Positions 53,847 through 63,551 are shown, counted from the stretch's first letter. The stretch is DNA of 64,000 bases from Sphingomonas sp. Leaf20 (GCF_001421535.1 NZ_LMKN01000008.1:473952-537951); one strand, 5' to 3'. A program made the numbers and translations. The notes: a model not told the origin generated them from the sequence alone.

Positions 53847-54535
53847 GACTCCAACTCCTGCATGCCGCCACGATCCCGGTCGGCCATCTGGGTGCCGGTC
53901 GCGGCGAAATAGACCATCTCGGCGACGTTGGTCGCGTGGTCGCCGATCCGTTCGAGATTCTTCGCGACGAACAGGAGGTGCGCGACCTGGCTGATCGTCT
54001 TGGGATTTTCGACCATGTAGGTCACCAGCGTGCGAAAGATGCTGTCGTAGAAATCGTCGAGCGCGGCGTCGCTCTCGACGACGTGCATCGCCGCCTCGAA
54101 ATCGCGCGCGGCAAACGCGTCGAGCACCTCGTGGACCATCTCGCTCGCCATCCGGCCCATCGCGGGCAGGATCGAGATCGGCTCGATCCGGTGCTCGCTC
54201 TCGATCATCGGCACGCGCTTGGCGATGTTCTTGGCGTAATCGCCGATCCGCTCGACGACGCCCGCGATCTTCAGCGCGGCGACGACCTCGCGCAGGTCGA
54301 TCGCCATCGGTGCGCGCAGTGCGATGATCTGCACCGCCAGCCGCTCGACCTCCGCCTCGATCGCGTCGATCTGCTTGTCCGCCGCGCGGACCTCGCGTGC
54401 GAGCGCGATGTCGTTGCGCTGGAGCGCCTTCATCGCGTTGGCGATCGCGTCCTCGGCGAGGCCGCCCATCTGCGAGATGAGGCCCCGGAGGCGGCCGATC
54501 TCGTCGTCGAAGACCTTTACGGTATGCGTGTTCAT
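53843..54535 (-). CDS. phoU: Phosphate signalling complex protein PhoU
   Basis: 230 aa all-helical protein, two PhoU repeats, e.g. NVFD-type N-terminus FDDEIGRLRGLISQMGGLAEDAIANAMKALQRNDI and the second repeat KNLERIGDHATNVAEMVYF with metal-binding acidic residues. It links PstSCAB activity to PhoR, holding PhoR in phosphatase mode when phosphate is abundant. Start ATG 54535 lies 14 bases after the pstB stop. Confidence 0.95.
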   Translation of the reverse strand: MNTHTVKVFDDEIGRLRGLISQMGGLAEDAIANAMKALQRNDIALAREVRAADKQIDAIEAEVERLAVQIIALRAPMAIDLREVVAALKIAGVVERIGDYAKNIAKRVPMIESEHRIEPISILPAMGRMASEMVHEVLDAFAARDFEAAMHVVESDAALDDFYDSIFRTLVTYMVENPKTISQVAHLLFVAKNLERIGDHATNVAEMVYFAATGTQMADRDRGGMQELES

Positions 54536-54549
54536 CGGTCCCGTCCCCA

Positions 54550-55311
54550 TCAGCCGTAGCGGCCGGTGATGTAATCTTTCGTGCGTTCCTCGCGCGGGTT
54601 GGTGAAGATGGCGGAGGTGTCGCCATATTCGACCAAAGTGCCGAGGTGGAAGAAGGCGGTGCGCTGGCTGACGCGCGCCGCCTGCTGCATGTTGTGCGTG
54701 ACGATCACGATCGCATAGCGGCCGCGCAGCTCGTGGATCAGCTCCTCGATCTTGGCGGTCGCGATCGGGTCGAGCGCGCTGCACGGCTCGTCCATCAGGA
54801 TCACCTCGGGATCGACCGCGATCGCACGCGCGATGCACAGCCGCTGCTGCTGCCCACCCGACAGCGCGGTGCCGCTGTCGGTCAGGCGATCCTTGACCTC
54901 GTCCCACAGACCCGCACGCCGCAGCGACTTCTCGACGATCTGGTCGAGGTCGCTCTTGGGGCCCGCCAGCCCGTGGATGCGCGGGCCATAGGCGACGTTC
55001 TCGTAGATCGACTTGGGGAAGGGGTTCGGCTTCTGGAACACCATGCCGACGCGCGCGCGCAGCTGGACGACGTCCATGTCGGCGGCATAGATATCGTGCC
55101 CGTCGAGCTCGATCTTTCCTTCGACCCGCGCGCTCGCGACGGTGTCGTTCATGCGGTTGAGCGTCCGCAGGAAGGTCGACTTGCCACAGCCCGACGGGCC
55201 GATGAACGCGGTGACATTGTCCATGTCGACGTCGATCGACACGTTGTCGATCGCGCGCTTCTGGCCGTAATAGACGCTGACGTCGCGCGCGGTCATTTTA
55301 TGGTTGGTCAT
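54550..55311 (-). CDS. pstB: Phosphate ABC transporter ATP-binding protein
   Basis: 253 aa ABC ATPase: Walker [10 protein letters not shown] (about 38-46), Q-loop [19 protein letters not shown] typical of PstB, signature LSGGQQQRL, and Walker [18 protein letters not shown] 55311 shares a base with the pstA stop (TAATG); ATG 55296 is possible. Confidence 0.97.
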   Translation of the reverse strand: MTNHKMTARDVSVYYGQKRAIDNVSIDVDMDNVTAFIGPSGCGKSTFLRTLNRMNDTVASARVEGKIELDGHDIYAADMDVVQLRARVGMVFQKPNPFPKSIYENVAYGPRIHGLAGPKSDLDQIVEKSLRRAGLWDEVKDRLTDSGTALSGGQQQRLCIARAIAVDPEVILMDEPCSALDPIATAKIEELIHELRGRYAIVIVTHNMQQAARVSQRTAFFHLGTLVEYGDTSAIFTNPREERTKDYITGRYG

Positions 55312-56621
55312 TACCAGCGGGTCTCGAACTTGTTGCGGAGGTAGATCGCGACGCCGTTCATCGCGAGCAGGAAGACGAGCAGGACGATGATCGCGGCCGA
55401 CGTCTTCTCGACGAAACCGCGGCTGACCTGGTCGGACCACAGGAAGATCTGCACGGGGAGCACGGTCGCAGGGTCGCGCAGCCCCGATGGCGGTGCGGCG
55501 ATGAACGCGCGCATGCCGATCATCAGCAGCGGGGCGGTCTCACCCAGCGCACGCGCCATGCCGATGATCGTGCCGGTCAGGATGCCGGGCAGCGCGAGCG
55601 GCAGGACGTGGTGGAAGACGACCTGGACCGGCGACGCGCCGATGCCGAGGGCTGCATCGCGGATCGACGGCGGCACCGCCTTGATCGCGTTGCGCCCGGC
55701 GATCACGATCACCGGCATCGTCATCAGCGCGAGCGTCAGCCCGCCGACGATCGGCGCCGAGCGCGGCATCCCGAACGTACCGAGGAACACCGCAAGCCCG
55801 AGCAGCCCGAAGATGATCGAGGGTACCGCGGCGAGGTTGTTGATCGACACCTCGATCAGGTCGGTCCAGCGGTTCTTCGGCGCATATTCCTCGAGATACA
55901 GCGCGGAAAGCACGCCGATCGGGAAGGCGAGCAGCAGCGTGACGATCATCGTCAGCAGCGATCCCTTGAACGCGCCCCAGATGCCGACGCGCGTCGCATC
56001 GGTCGAATCGGCGGTGGTCAGGAACGTCATGCTCAGCCCGCGCGTCAGCACGCCGCGCGCCTTGAGCCGGGCGACGACCGCCTCCGCCTCGGGCGGACCG
56101 TCGCCCTTGGCGGCCATGTCGATCGGGCTCGCGACCGGCACGTCGATCACCGTCTTGCGCGACAGCAGGCCTGGATCCGCCTTCAGCGCATCGCGCACCG
56201 TGACCCACGCGCCGTCGGACAACAGGCCTTCGCCATCCTTGCCGAACGCGTCCGTCGCCGCGCTGTCGACCGCGCCCTCGAGCCCGGCACCGGCCAGCGC
56301 CAGATCGGCACCACGCGTTTGCAATCGCGCAGGATCGATCGGCAGCGCGACCGCGGTGAAGTCGATCGGCAACGCGACCCGCGTCTCGACGAACCCGCTC
56401 GCGCCCTGCCACAGCATCGACGCCAGCAGGAAGGCGAGGAACCCTGCGGACAGCCAGACCGCGGCGAGCCCGGCGAGCCGGAACCGGCGCTCGGCTGCAT
56501 AACGCCGGCGGATGCGCGTCTGCATCGCCTTCGTCGTCCAGTCGGTCGGCACGCGCGCCGTGGCGGGCTTCGCCGAGGCCGTAGCGTCTGGCGTGCCGAT
56601 GAAGGGGGTGACGCTATTCAT
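55311..56621 (-). CDS. pstA: Phosphate ABC transporter permease PstA
   Basis: 436 aa. Long N-terminal extension with one membrane helix and a periplasmic part (about 40-210) resembling DUF3333, then six membrane segments with the permease loop [44 protein letters not shown] (EAA motif). Overlaps pstC by 8 bases. Confidence 0.95.
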   Translation of the reverse strand: MNSVTPFIGTPDATASAKPATARVPTDWTTKAMQTRIRRRYAAERRFRLAGLAAVWLSAGFLAFLLASMLWQGASGFVETRVALPIDFTAVALPIDPARLQTRGADLALAGAGLEGAVDSAATDAFGKDGEGLLSDGAWVTVRDALKADPGLLSRKTVIDVPVASPIDMAAKGDGPPEAEAVVARLKARGVLTRGLSMTFLTTADSTDATRVGIWGAFKGSLLTMIVTLLLAFPIGVLSALYLEEYAPKNRWTDLIEVSINNLAAVPSIIFGLLGLAVFLGTFGMPRSAPIVGGLTLALMTMPVIVIAGRNAIKAVPPSIRDAALGIGASPVQVVFHHVLPLALPGILTGTIIGMARALGETAPLLMIGMRAFIAAPPSGLRDPATVLPVQIFLWSDQVSRGFVEKTSAAIIVLLVFLLAMNGVAIYLRNKFETRW

Positions 56622-57990
56622 AGGCTTCGCGGTACCGTTTCACGACCGTCAGCGCGACGATGTTGAGGAGCAGAGTGACGACGAACAGCGTCAGCCCCAG
56701 CGCAAAGGCGGCAAGCGTCTTCGCGCTGTCGAATTCGGCCTCGCCGGTGAGCAGGTCGACGATCTGCTTGGTGACGGTCGTCGTGCTGGCGAACGGGTTG
56801 AGCGTCAGCGTCGCGACGCCGCTCGCGGCCATCACGACGATCATCGTCTCGCCGATCGCGCGGCTGACCGCGAGGAGGACGCCGCCGACGACGCCGGGCA
56901 GCGCGGCGGGGAGCAGCACGCGGCGGATCGTCTCGGACGAGGTCGCGCCCATCGCCAGGCTGCCGTCGCGCATCGACGAGGGGACCGCGGCGATCGAATC
57001 GTCCGCCATCGACGAGACGAACGGGATGATCATGATCCCCATCACGAGTCCGGCGGCCAGCGCGCTCTCCGACGAGGCCCAGCTGATCCCGATCCACACC
57101 GCGAAATCGCGCACCGCCGGCGCCACCGTCAGCGCGGCGAAATAACCATAGACGACGGTCGGCACGCCCGCGAGCACCTCGAGGATCGGCTTCATCCACT
57201 TGCGCGTGGTCGGGGCGGCATATTGCGTGAGGTAGATCGCGCTCATCAGCCCGAACGGGATCGCGACGATCATCGCGATTACCGCGCCGATGAAGAACGT
57301 CCCCCAGAACAGCGGCACTGCGCCGAGCGACGCGCCCGGATCGCGCGCATCGACGACCTGCGGGCTCCAGTGCGTGCCGAACAGGAAGTCGGTGATCGGC
57401 ACGATCGAGAAGAAGCGCGCGGATTCGTACAGCAGCGAGGCGACGATGCCGACCGTGGTCAGGATCGCGATCAGCGACGCACCGAGCAGCAGGATCATGA
57501 CGATCCGCTCGACCCGCGTCCGCGCGCCGAACCCCGGCCGCACGCGCAGGAACGCGAAGGTCCCGCCGGCAAAGGCGAGTAGCAGCGCGAGCGCGGTCGC
57601 GATCCAGTCGAACCGCGACTGCGCGGCCGCATAGACCGGCGACAGCACGCGGGCGAGCTCGTGGAACGCGCCGAAGCTGCGTCCTTCGGCGAGGCTGCGC
57701 GCCTCCGACAGGATCGACGCACGGTCGAAGCCCGGTGGCGGCAGCTGCACCGCGGCGGGGCTGGCAAGCACGGTGTCGGTGACCAGCGCGGGCGCGACGA
57801 GCGACCAGGCGACGAGGAAGACGAGCGGCGGGATCGCGGTCCACAGCGCGACATACCAGCCATGATGCGAGGGCAGCGAGCTGAACCGCGCCGTGCTGCC
57901 GACACGGAACCGCGCCGCGCGCATGCGGGCGCTCAGCCACGCGATCAGCCCGAGCCCGAGCACGAGGAACAGCAATGCGATCGGCGACAT
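56614..57990 (-). CDS. pstC: Phosphate ABC transporter permease PstC
   Basis: 458 aa, longer than the ~320 aa E. coli form because of an N-terminal extension with extra membrane segments. The permease core carries the EAA-type loop AMGATSSETIRRVLLPAALPGVVGGVLLAVSRAIGETMIVVMAA. A hairpin spans the pstS-pstC gap just before its ATG; GGAAGG lies about 10 bases upstream. Confidence 0.95.
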   Translation of the reverse strand: MSPIALLFLVLGLGLIAWLSARMRAARFRVGSTARFSSLPSHHGWYVALWTAIPPLVFLVAWSLVAPALVTDTVLASPAAVQLPPPGFDRASILSEARSLAEGRSFGAFHELARVLSPVYAAAQSRFDWIATALALLLAFAGGTFAFLRVRPGFGARTRVERIVMILLLGASLIAILTTVGIVASLLYESARFFSIVPITDFLFGTHWSPQVVDARDPGASLGAVPLFWGTFFIGAVIAMIVAIPFGLMSAIYLTQYAAPTTRKWMKPILEVLAGVPTVVYGYFAALTVAPAVRDFAVWIGISWASSESALAAGLVMGIMIIPFVSSMADDSIAAVPSSMRDGSLAMGATSSETIRRVLLPAALPGVVGGVLLAVSRAIGETMIVVMAASGVATLTLNPFASTTTVTKQIVDLLTGEAEFDSAKTLAAFALGLTLFVVTLLLNIVALTVVKRYREAYE

Positions 57991-58105
57991 CAGGCGTGGC
58001 CTTCCATTGCTGCCACCTGGGCAGGCGCCACGCGAATGCCGATCCGTACCATTCCGGCCTTCGCCGAAATAATGCCGTCTCTGAGTGAAGGCAAAAGCGG
58101 GGGCA
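57991..58105 (-). promoter_or_regulatory. pstS-pstC spacer with hairpin over the pstC ribosome-binding region
   Basis: 115 bases, the longest spacer in the Pho cluster. GCGTGGC (57994-58000) pairs with GCCACGC (58027-58033), with inner CTGCC (58010-58014) against GGCAG (58020-58024). The structure ends 4 bases before the pstC start codon and encloses its GGAAGG. It may protect the pstS 3' end or slow pstC translation. Confidence 0.45.
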
Positions 58106-59173
58106 TCACGACAGCACCGCCGGATCGAGGATCGTCTCGTTGGCGATGATCGCCGCGGATCGTGCCTGGATTTCGGGCGGGGCGGCGATCAGGCCGCGCC
58201 TGACCAGCGGCCCGGTCGCACTCCAGTTCGCGGCGTAGAGTTTCAGCAATGTCCGCAGTCCCGGAATAGCACTCAGATGCGCCTTCTTCACATAGATGTA
58301 GAGCGGGCGCGATCCGGGGTAGCGATTGTCCGCGATCGTCGCATAGGTCGGCGCGACGCCGGATATCGCGACGCCGTTCACGTCGTTCTTGTTCTCCTCC
58401 AGATAGCTGTAGCCGAACACCCCGATCGCGTTGGGGTTGGACTGGAGTTTCTGGACGATGAGATTGTCGTTCTCGCCGGCGTCGACATACATCCCGTCCT
58501 CGCGGACGCGCGTGCACAGCGCCTTGTGTGCGTCGGGATCGGACTTGGCGAGCGGCTTGGCGGTCGGATCACTCGCCTCGCACCCCTTGGTCAGGATCAG
58601 TTCGGCGAGCGCATCGCGCGTGCCGCTCGTCGCGGGCGGGCCATAGACCTGGATCGGGATCGCGGGCAGCGCTGGGTTCACGTCGCGCCAGACGCGCGCG
58701 GTATTGGGCGCGCCGCCCGGACGCGCGGCGAGCGCCTTGTACAGGTCGGTCGGCGTCAGCTGCATCTTGGGGCCGTTCTTCGCCTCGGCAAAGGCGATGC
58801 CGTCGATCCCGACCTGGATCTCGAGGATCTGGCCCGCGCCGTTGGCCGCGCAGGATTTATACTCGCTCGCCTTCATCCGGCGCGACGCATCCTCGATATC
58901 GGGATGTCCCGCGCCAATGCCCGCACAGAACAGCTTCATGCCGGCGCCGGTGCCGGTCGACTCGATGACCGGCGCCTTGGCGTCGGGATCGTTCGCGACC
59001 AGCTGCTCGGCGATCATCGTCGTGAACGGATAGACCGTCGACGATCCCACCGCGGTGATCTGATCGCGCGACCCCGCGCCGCCGCCATTGGCCTGATCGA
59101 CGCACCCGGCCGAGAGCACGGCGATCGCCAGCCCTGAAATCATCCCGATACGCTGCACGTCGATCCCCGTCAT
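58106..59173 (-). CDS. pstS: Phosphate-binding lipoprotein PstS
   Basis: 355 aa. Signal sequence with lipobox LSAGC (C24), then the PstS fold: ITAVGSSTVYPFTTMIAEQL (phosphate-binding TVYP/S region), ESTGTGAGMKLFCAGIGAGHPDIEDASRRMK, and YGPPATSGTRDALAEL. Captures phosphate in the periplasm for PstCAB. Unusually it shares the operon with phoR upstream. ATG 59143 would give a shorter signal. Confidence 0.94.
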   Translation of the reverse strand: MTGIDVQRIGMISGLAIAVLSAGCVDQANGGGAGSRDQITAVGSSTVYPFTTMIAEQLVANDPDAKAPVIESTGTGAGMKLFCAGIGAGHPDIEDASRRMKASEYKSCAANGAGQILEIQVGIDGIAFAEAKNGPKMQLTPTDLYKALAARPGGAPNTARVWRDVNPALPAIPIQVYGPPATSGTRDALAELILTKGCEASDPTAKPLAKSDPDAHKALCTRVREDGMYVDAGENDNLIVQKLQSNPNAIGVFGYSYLEENKNDVNGVAISGVAPTYATIADNRYPGSRPLYIYVKKAHLSAIPGLRTLLKLYAANWSATGPLVRRGLIAAPPEIQARSAAIIANETILDPAVLS

Positions 59174-59219
59174 GGCCGCGTCCTAGCGTGGCTTGAGCGG
59201 ATCCTGTGTGACAGTTGCG

Positions 59220-60467
59220 TTACCGTTTGATGACACGCGTCGAATTGCCGGCCGCATCGCTCGCCCCGCTGCGCCCCGGCGGCAGCGTCACCGAGACGGT
59301 CGTGCCGACGCCGACCTGGCTGCTGATGTCCAGACGACCGCGGTGGCGCTCGACGATGTGCTTGACGATCGCGAGGCCAAGCCCCGTCCCGCCGACCGAT
59401 CGGCTCCGCCCCGCATCGGCGCGGTAGAACCGCTCGGTCAGCCGCGGGATATGCATCGCGGCGATCCCGTCGCCCTCGTCGCGCACCGACAGGCGCACCA
59501 TTCCGCTGTCGTCGCGGGTCAGCGTGATCGCGATCGGCGTCCCGGCGCGGCCATATTTCATCGCGTTCCCGACCAAATTGTGCAGCATCTGCGACAGCTG
59601 CACACGGTCGCCCGAGACCGTATCGACGTCGGGGGCGATCGTCGCGACCAGGTCGCGTCCGCGATTGCTCGCGCCGTCGGCAAGCTCCGAGCGGACGTCC
59701 TCGACGAGGCGGGCAAGGTCGATCGGCGTGTCGGGAACGCGATATTTCTCCGCTTCGATCCGGCTGAGCGAGATCAGGTCCTCGATCAGCCGCAGCATCC
59801 GCTTCGCCTCGTCGTCCATGACCTTCAGGAAGCGGGCGCGGATCGCCGGATCCTCGCCAGCCTCGTCGCTGAGCGTTTCAATGAAGCCGAGGATCGAGGC
59901 GAGCGGCGTGCGCAGTTCGTGGCTCGCGTTCGCGACGAAGTCGACGCGCATCCGCTCGGCGGCATGATGGCCGGTCTGGTCGATCAGATGGACGATGCGC
60001 TGACCGTCCGACACTTCACCGACGCGCATCTCCCAGTGCTGGTCACGCGTGCCGAGCCCGACCAGTGCGATCGGCGGCGTCTCGCGCAGGACGGATCCGG
60101 ACGACAATGCCTCCGCCGCGGCGGGGTGGCGGATCGCGACGCGCGCATCCTCGCCGACGATATGGTCGCCGAGCAGCGCGCGGGCGGCGCTGTTCGCGAG
60201 CCCCACCCGCCCTTCGCGGACGAGCAGCACAGGGCCGACGATCGCGTCCAGAGTCTCGTCGAGGATCGCCGTGCCGGGGGGCGGTGCCTCCTCGGTGGCG
60301 GCCGGCGATTCGTCGCCGGTCCCGGCCGCGACCAACGCCGCCGCGACGCCGCCGACCAGCGCGACGAGCGTTTCCTGGACGGACTGGCCGATCGCGAAGA
60401 CGGCGCCCGCCGCACCCGCCGCCACGATGATCGCCCAAAAGGTGCGCAGGCCAAATCCGGTCAACAT
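59220..60467 (-). CDS. phoR: Phosphate regulon sensor histidine kinase
   Basis: 415 aa. Two N-terminal hydrophobic segments (about 5-45), a PAS-like domain (about 70-165), HisKA with H183 in DFVANASHELRTPLASILGFIETL, and HATPase with NLVGNAMKYG, RDEGDGIA, and GGTGLGLAIVKHIVERH. Senses phosphate status through PstSCAB-PhoU and phosphorylates PhoB. First gene of the cluster; divergent from the HPr-rel-A genes across 131 bases. I see no complete Pho box there. Confidence 0.94.
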   Translation of the reverse strand: MLTGFGLRTFWAIIVAAGAAGAVFAIGQSVQETLVALVGGVAAALVAAGTGDESPAATEEAPPPGTAILDETLDAIVGPVLLVREGRVGLANSAARALLGDHIVGEDARVAIRHPAAAEALSSGSVLRETPPIALVGLGTRDQHWEMRVGEVSDGQRIVHLIDQTGHHAAERMRVDFVANASHELRTPLASILGFIETLSDEAGEDPAIRARFLKVMDDEAKRMLRLIEDLISLSRIEAEKYRVPDTPIDLARLVEDVRSELADGASNRGRDLVATIAPDVDTVSGDRVQLSQMLHNLVGNAMKYGRAGTPIAITLTRDDSGMVRLSVRDEGDGIAAMHIPRLTERFYRADAGRSRSVGGTGLGLAIVKHIVERHRGRLDISSQVGVGTTVSVTLPPGRSGASDAAGNSTRVIKR

Positions 60468-60598
60468 GCGCGCCTGTCTACCGCATCGGCGGCACGGCGC
60501 CAGCCCGTCCCGCAACGGCACGGCGCGGCCGACGCGACGGGGCCGTTGCTTGCCTCGTCTTCAGCTTTGTGAAAGGGCTTTGGTGTAGCGGAGACCCG

Positions 60599-61018
60599 AT
60601 GAGCGACGATACGCGCCCCGATGACGACCAGCCGATCGGCACCGACCCGGTGGCGAGCCGGCGTCGCGTCCTCGCGCTCGGCGCGGTTGGTGCGGCGGCG
60701 GTCGTTTCGATCCGTCCCGCGCTCGCGCAGACCGCGGGATCGGTGCTGAACTGCGACATCCCGGTACCCGACCCGGGCCGCGCGGGCAGCTTCATCGATG
60801 CGCAGGGCAAGGTGGTGCCATCGGGTACCAAGGGCGCATTCCCCGGTGCGACGCGGCCGTTCAAGGGCGAGGAGGTCAAGCGCACGCTGGCGACCGGCGC
60901 GCAGCTGCCCGGAACCGACGCCGAACGCAGCCGCGCCTATGTGAACTATATCCGCCGGTTGCAGCGTGGCCAGGGCGGCTTCACCTGCTTTGCCTCGTTG
61001 CAGATGCCGCGCGGCTGA
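60599..61018 (+). CDS. Small Tat-type exported protein of the HPr-rel-A cluster
   Basis: 139 aa. N-terminal acidic leader, then SRRRVLALGAVGAAAVVSIRPALAQ, a twin-arginine-type signal with a likely cleavage after ALA (residue 43). The mature ~95 residues include conserved-looking NCDIPVPDPGRAGSFIDAQGK and a C-terminal GGFTCFASLQMPRG; Cys at 52 and 130. GGAG lies 5 bases before ATG 60599. No family recognised. As the first gene of a cluster with a PqqD-like protein, a kinase and a nucleotidyltransferase, it is a candidate modification substrate (inference). Confidence 0.8.
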   Translation: MSDDTRPDDDQPIGTDPVASRRRVLALGAVGAAAVVSIRPALAQTAGSVLNCDIPVPDPGRAGSFIDAQGKVVPSGTKGAFPGATRPFKGEEVKRTLATGAQLPGTDAERSRAYVNYIRRLQRGQGGFTCFASLQMPRG

Positions 61019-61022
61019 CGCC

Positions 61023-61307
61023 GTGGACGATGCCGCGCCGGTGACGTTTCGCGCGGATCCGGCGGATGCGCGGCGGGCCGCGCCGCTCGATGCGTTCACC
61101 GCGGTCTATCATCGCCGGTCGGGCATCACGCACCTGCTCACCGAACCCGCGCCGCAGATCCTGGCGATCCTGAGCGAGCACAGCCTGTCGCTCGACGCGC
61201 TGCTCGCGCGTCTTTCGCAGGATTATGATCTTGCCGACCCGACGCGCGACGCGCTCGCGGCGCGGCTCGACGAGCTCGTCGTGGCAGGGCTGGTGACGGC
61301 GTCGTGA
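61023..61307 (+). CDS. PqqD-family protein of the HPr-rel-A system
   Basis: 94 aa. It resembles PqqD-like peptide-binding (RiPP recognition element) proteins: AVYHRRSGITHLLTEPAPQILAILSEHSLSLDALLARLSQDYD, then a helical C-terminus, the pattern of the HPr-rel-A system PqqD family (NCBIfam name, recalled). GTG 61023 follows the previous stop by 4 bases; the stop overlaps the next gene's GTG (GTGA). In other systems such proteins deliver a leader peptide to a modifying enzyme. Confidence 0.8.
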   Translation: MDDAAPVTFRADPADARRAAPLDAFTAVYHRRSGITHLLTEPAPQILAILSEHSLSLDALLARLSQDYDLADPTRDALAARLDELVVAGLVTAS

Positions 61308-62164
61308 GACACGCGGTATCGCTGCGGATCGGGCCGATCGGCTTTCGGATCGGGTCGGACTGGCGCGCGCCGATCGACCAGCTTCGCAGCCTCTATCGTG
61401 ACTATCCGCAACCGCACGACGGGGTCGCGGACTATACCGTGCGGCTGTTCGCGCGGCGACCCTGGCGGCGGTGGATTCGCCCCTCGGTGGAGATCGGGGG
61501 CGACTATATGCTGCCTGAGGCCGCGCCGCTGCCGTTGCGGCAGGGCCTGCTCGCGGCCGAGATGGCGATGAACCTTCAGATGGCGCTGGGCGCGCGGCGG
61601 TATCTGCTGCTCCACGCGTCGGCGGTGGAGCGTGACGGGCGCGCGGTGCTCATGACGGGCATCTCGGGCGCGGGCAAGTCGACGCTGGCGACATTGCTCG
61701 CGGCGCGGGGGTGGCGGTTCATGGGCGACGAGTTCGCATTGCTCGACCCCGAGACCGGGCTGGTCCACGCGTTCCCGCGTCTGATCAGCCTCAAGAACGA
61801 GGCGATCGCAGCGGCCCAGGCTGCGTGGCCGAACGCGCGGATGGGGCCATTGCTGGCGTCGACGCCGAAGGGCGACATCCGTCACATGGTTCCCGACGCG
61901 CGCGCGATCGCGGCGATGGACGTGCCGGCGACGCCGGCGCTGTTGCTGTTCCCGCGCTACGGGTTCGCGGCGGCGGTGCGCGCCGTTCCGCCCGCCGAGG
62001 CGTTCGTGCGGATGACGCAGGCCTCGACCAACTATGTCGCGCTCGGCGAGCCCGGGTTCGCAGCGCTGACGGGGCTCATCGCCCGCATCCCGTCGATCGC
62101 GATCGACTATCCCGACGGTGACAGCGCGGTCGCGCAGGTCGAGGCGTTGTGCGCGCCGCGATGA
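61304..62164 (+). CDS. HprK-related kinase A
   Basis: 286 aa. P-loop GISGAGKST at 119-127 preceded by LLLHASAVERDGRAVLMT, and GDEFALLDPETG near 141-152, matching the HPr kinase/phosphorylase catalytic fold in the HprK-related kinase A family. The HPr-binding N-terminal domain of true HprK is replaced by a different ~100-residue region with several aromatic and basic residues. No ptsH homolog is in the window, so its phospho-acceptor is unknown. GTG start overlaps the previous stop; the stop overlaps the next start. Confidence 0.85.
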   Translation: MRHAVSLRIGPIGFRIGSDWRAPIDQLRSLYRDYPQPHDGVADYTVRLFARRPWRRWIRPSVEIGGDYMLPEAAPLPLRQGLLAAEMAMNLQMALGARRYLLLHASAVERDGRAVLMTGISGAGKSTLATLLAARGWRFMGDEFALLDPETGLVHAFPRLISLKNEAIAAAQAAWPNARMGPLLASTPKGDIRHMVPDARAIAAMDVPATPALLLFPRYGFAAAVRAVPPAEAFVRMTQASTNYVALGEPGFAALTGLIARIPSIAIDYPDGDSAVAQVEALCAPR

Positions 62165-63174
62165 CTGACCCCGTCACCCGAACCCCGGCGAGCGCGCGGT
62201 TTCTCGCGCAGGCACTGGCCGAACCGTCGATCGTGACGCGTCTCGATCCGGCGGGCTGGAGCGCGGTGCTGACGATGGCGCGGGCGGAGCAGTTGATCGG
62301 AACGCTCGCGATGCGGCTCGACGGCTTGCCGATGCCGGGGGCGGTCGCCGCTATCCTCGCCGACGCGCGCGCCGCCGCGGAGCAGGGCCGGCGTGCCGCG
62401 CTGTGGGAAGCGGAGATGGCGCGGCGGGCGCTCGCGCCGCTTGGCTGTCCGGTGGTGGTGCTGAAGGGGACCGCGTTTGTCGCCGCGGGGCTGATGGCGG
62501 GGCAGGGGCGGTCGATCGGCGATCTCGACATCCTCGTCCCGCGCGATGCGCTCGATGCGGCCGAGACGGCGCTGCTGGCGGCGGGCTGGGAATGGGTGAA
62601 GCCCGATCCGTACGACGACGCCTATTACCGGCGCTGGATGCATGAATTGCCGCCGCTCATCCACCGCGAGCGCGACCGGATGATCGACGTCCACCACAGC
62701 ATCCTGCCGCTTACCGCGCGCATCACGCCCGACCCGGTGGCGCTGATCGCGGACAGCGTGCCGCTCGGCAACGGGCTGTCCGTCCTGTCGCCGAACGGGA
62801 TGATCGTCCATGCCGCCGCGCATCTGTTCGCCGATGGCGATCTCGCCGGCGGCCTGCGCAACCTGTGGGACGTCCGCTGCCTGATCGAGGAATTCGGCAC
62901 GCAGGGTCTCGCGGACGACGCGGATCGCCACGGTTTGCGGATCGAGGTCGAGCGCGCGGTGCGTCTCGTCGAATGCCTGTTCGGAGAGCGCCCAGCGACC
63001 GGGATCGACCGGCTGTTCGTCCGCCGGATGACCGCGCGCGATGGCTGGGGGCGACCGACCCGGCCGGTCACGCGGCTCGCGTTCTACATCCGGTCGCACT
63101 GGCTGCGCATGCCGCCGGCGATGCTCGCGCGGCATCTATGGGCGAAATGGCGCAAGGCCCGCGCGCGCGTCTAG
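62161..63174 (+). CDS. Nucleotidyltransferase (NTP_transf_5-like) of the HPr-rel-A cluster
   Basis: 337 aa. The polymerase-beta-like motif is seen in CPVVVLKGTAFVAAGLMAGQGRSIGDLDILVPRDAL, with metal-binding D121 and D123, then helical regions with WMHELPPLIHRERDRMIDVHHSILPLTA. Members of this family often accompany cell-surface or peptide-modification clusters, but their donor and acceptor are unknown. Overlaps both neighbours; its 3' end overlaps the convergent VanZ-like gene by 4 bases. Confidence 0.82.
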   Translation: MTDPVTRTPASARFLAQALAEPSIVTRLDPAGWSAVLTMARAEQLIGTLAMRLDGLPMPGAVAAILADARAAAEQGRRAALWEAEMARRALAPLGCPVVVLKGTAFVAAGLMAGQGRSIGDLDILVPRDALDAAETALLAAGWEWVKPDPYDDAYYRRWMHELPPLIHRERDRMIDVHHSILPLTARITPDPVALIADSVPLGNGLSVLSPNGMIVHAAAHLFADGDLAGGLRNLWDVRCLIEEFGTQGLADDADRHGLRIEVERAVRLVECLFGERPATGIDRLFVRRMTARDGWGRPTRPVTRLAFYIRSHWLRMPPAMLARHLWAKWRKARARV

Positions 63175-63551
63175 TGCAGCGTGCGTATCCGCGGTGGGCG
63201 GCTCTGTCGGACCAGCGCGATGATCGCGACGACCAGCGCGATCGCGATCGTGTCGGCGATCCAGTCGCCAATGTCGCAATCGCGGTGCAGCGACGGAATG
63301 GACTGCAGCACCTCGACCATCGCGCCCAGAAACGACAGGCGTTCGAGCACCTTCCATCCGCGTGCGGCGGGATAGGCGAACGACGCGAGCGCCGCGAGCG
63401 TGGCGAAGGCGAGCATGTGCTGGAACTTGTCGCCGAACCGGTCGATCGGCAAATGCGGCGGCTTGGGCAACAGCGCCATGGTCATCGCGACGACGATCGC
63501 GACGACGAGCGCGATCTTGAAAAATCCGGTCAGGTCGCGGTCGCGCCTCAT
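63171..63551 (-). CDS. VanZ-like family membrane protein
   Basis: 126 aa with four hydrophobic segments (about 10-26, 48-62, 72-88, 100-118). DRFGDKFQHMLAFATLAALASFA and GAMVEVLQSIPSLHRDCDIGDWIADTIAIAL contain the VanZ-like D-K-x-x-H and E-x-x-Q/D-x-x-D patterns. Function unknown. Overlaps the downstream HAD gene start region by 4 bases. Confidence 0.82.
   Translation of the reverse strand: MRRDRDLTGFFKIALVVAIVVAMTMALLPKPPHLPIDRFGDKFQHMLAFATLAALASFAYPAARGWKVLERLSFLGAMVEVLQSIPSLHRDCDIGDWIADTIAIALVVAIIALVRQSRPPRIRTLH

Noticed and set aside
59200..59219. Possible Pho box (CTGTCAC on the minus strand) before pstS
   Set aside because: Only one half-site is present and no second copy at the expected 11-base spacing.
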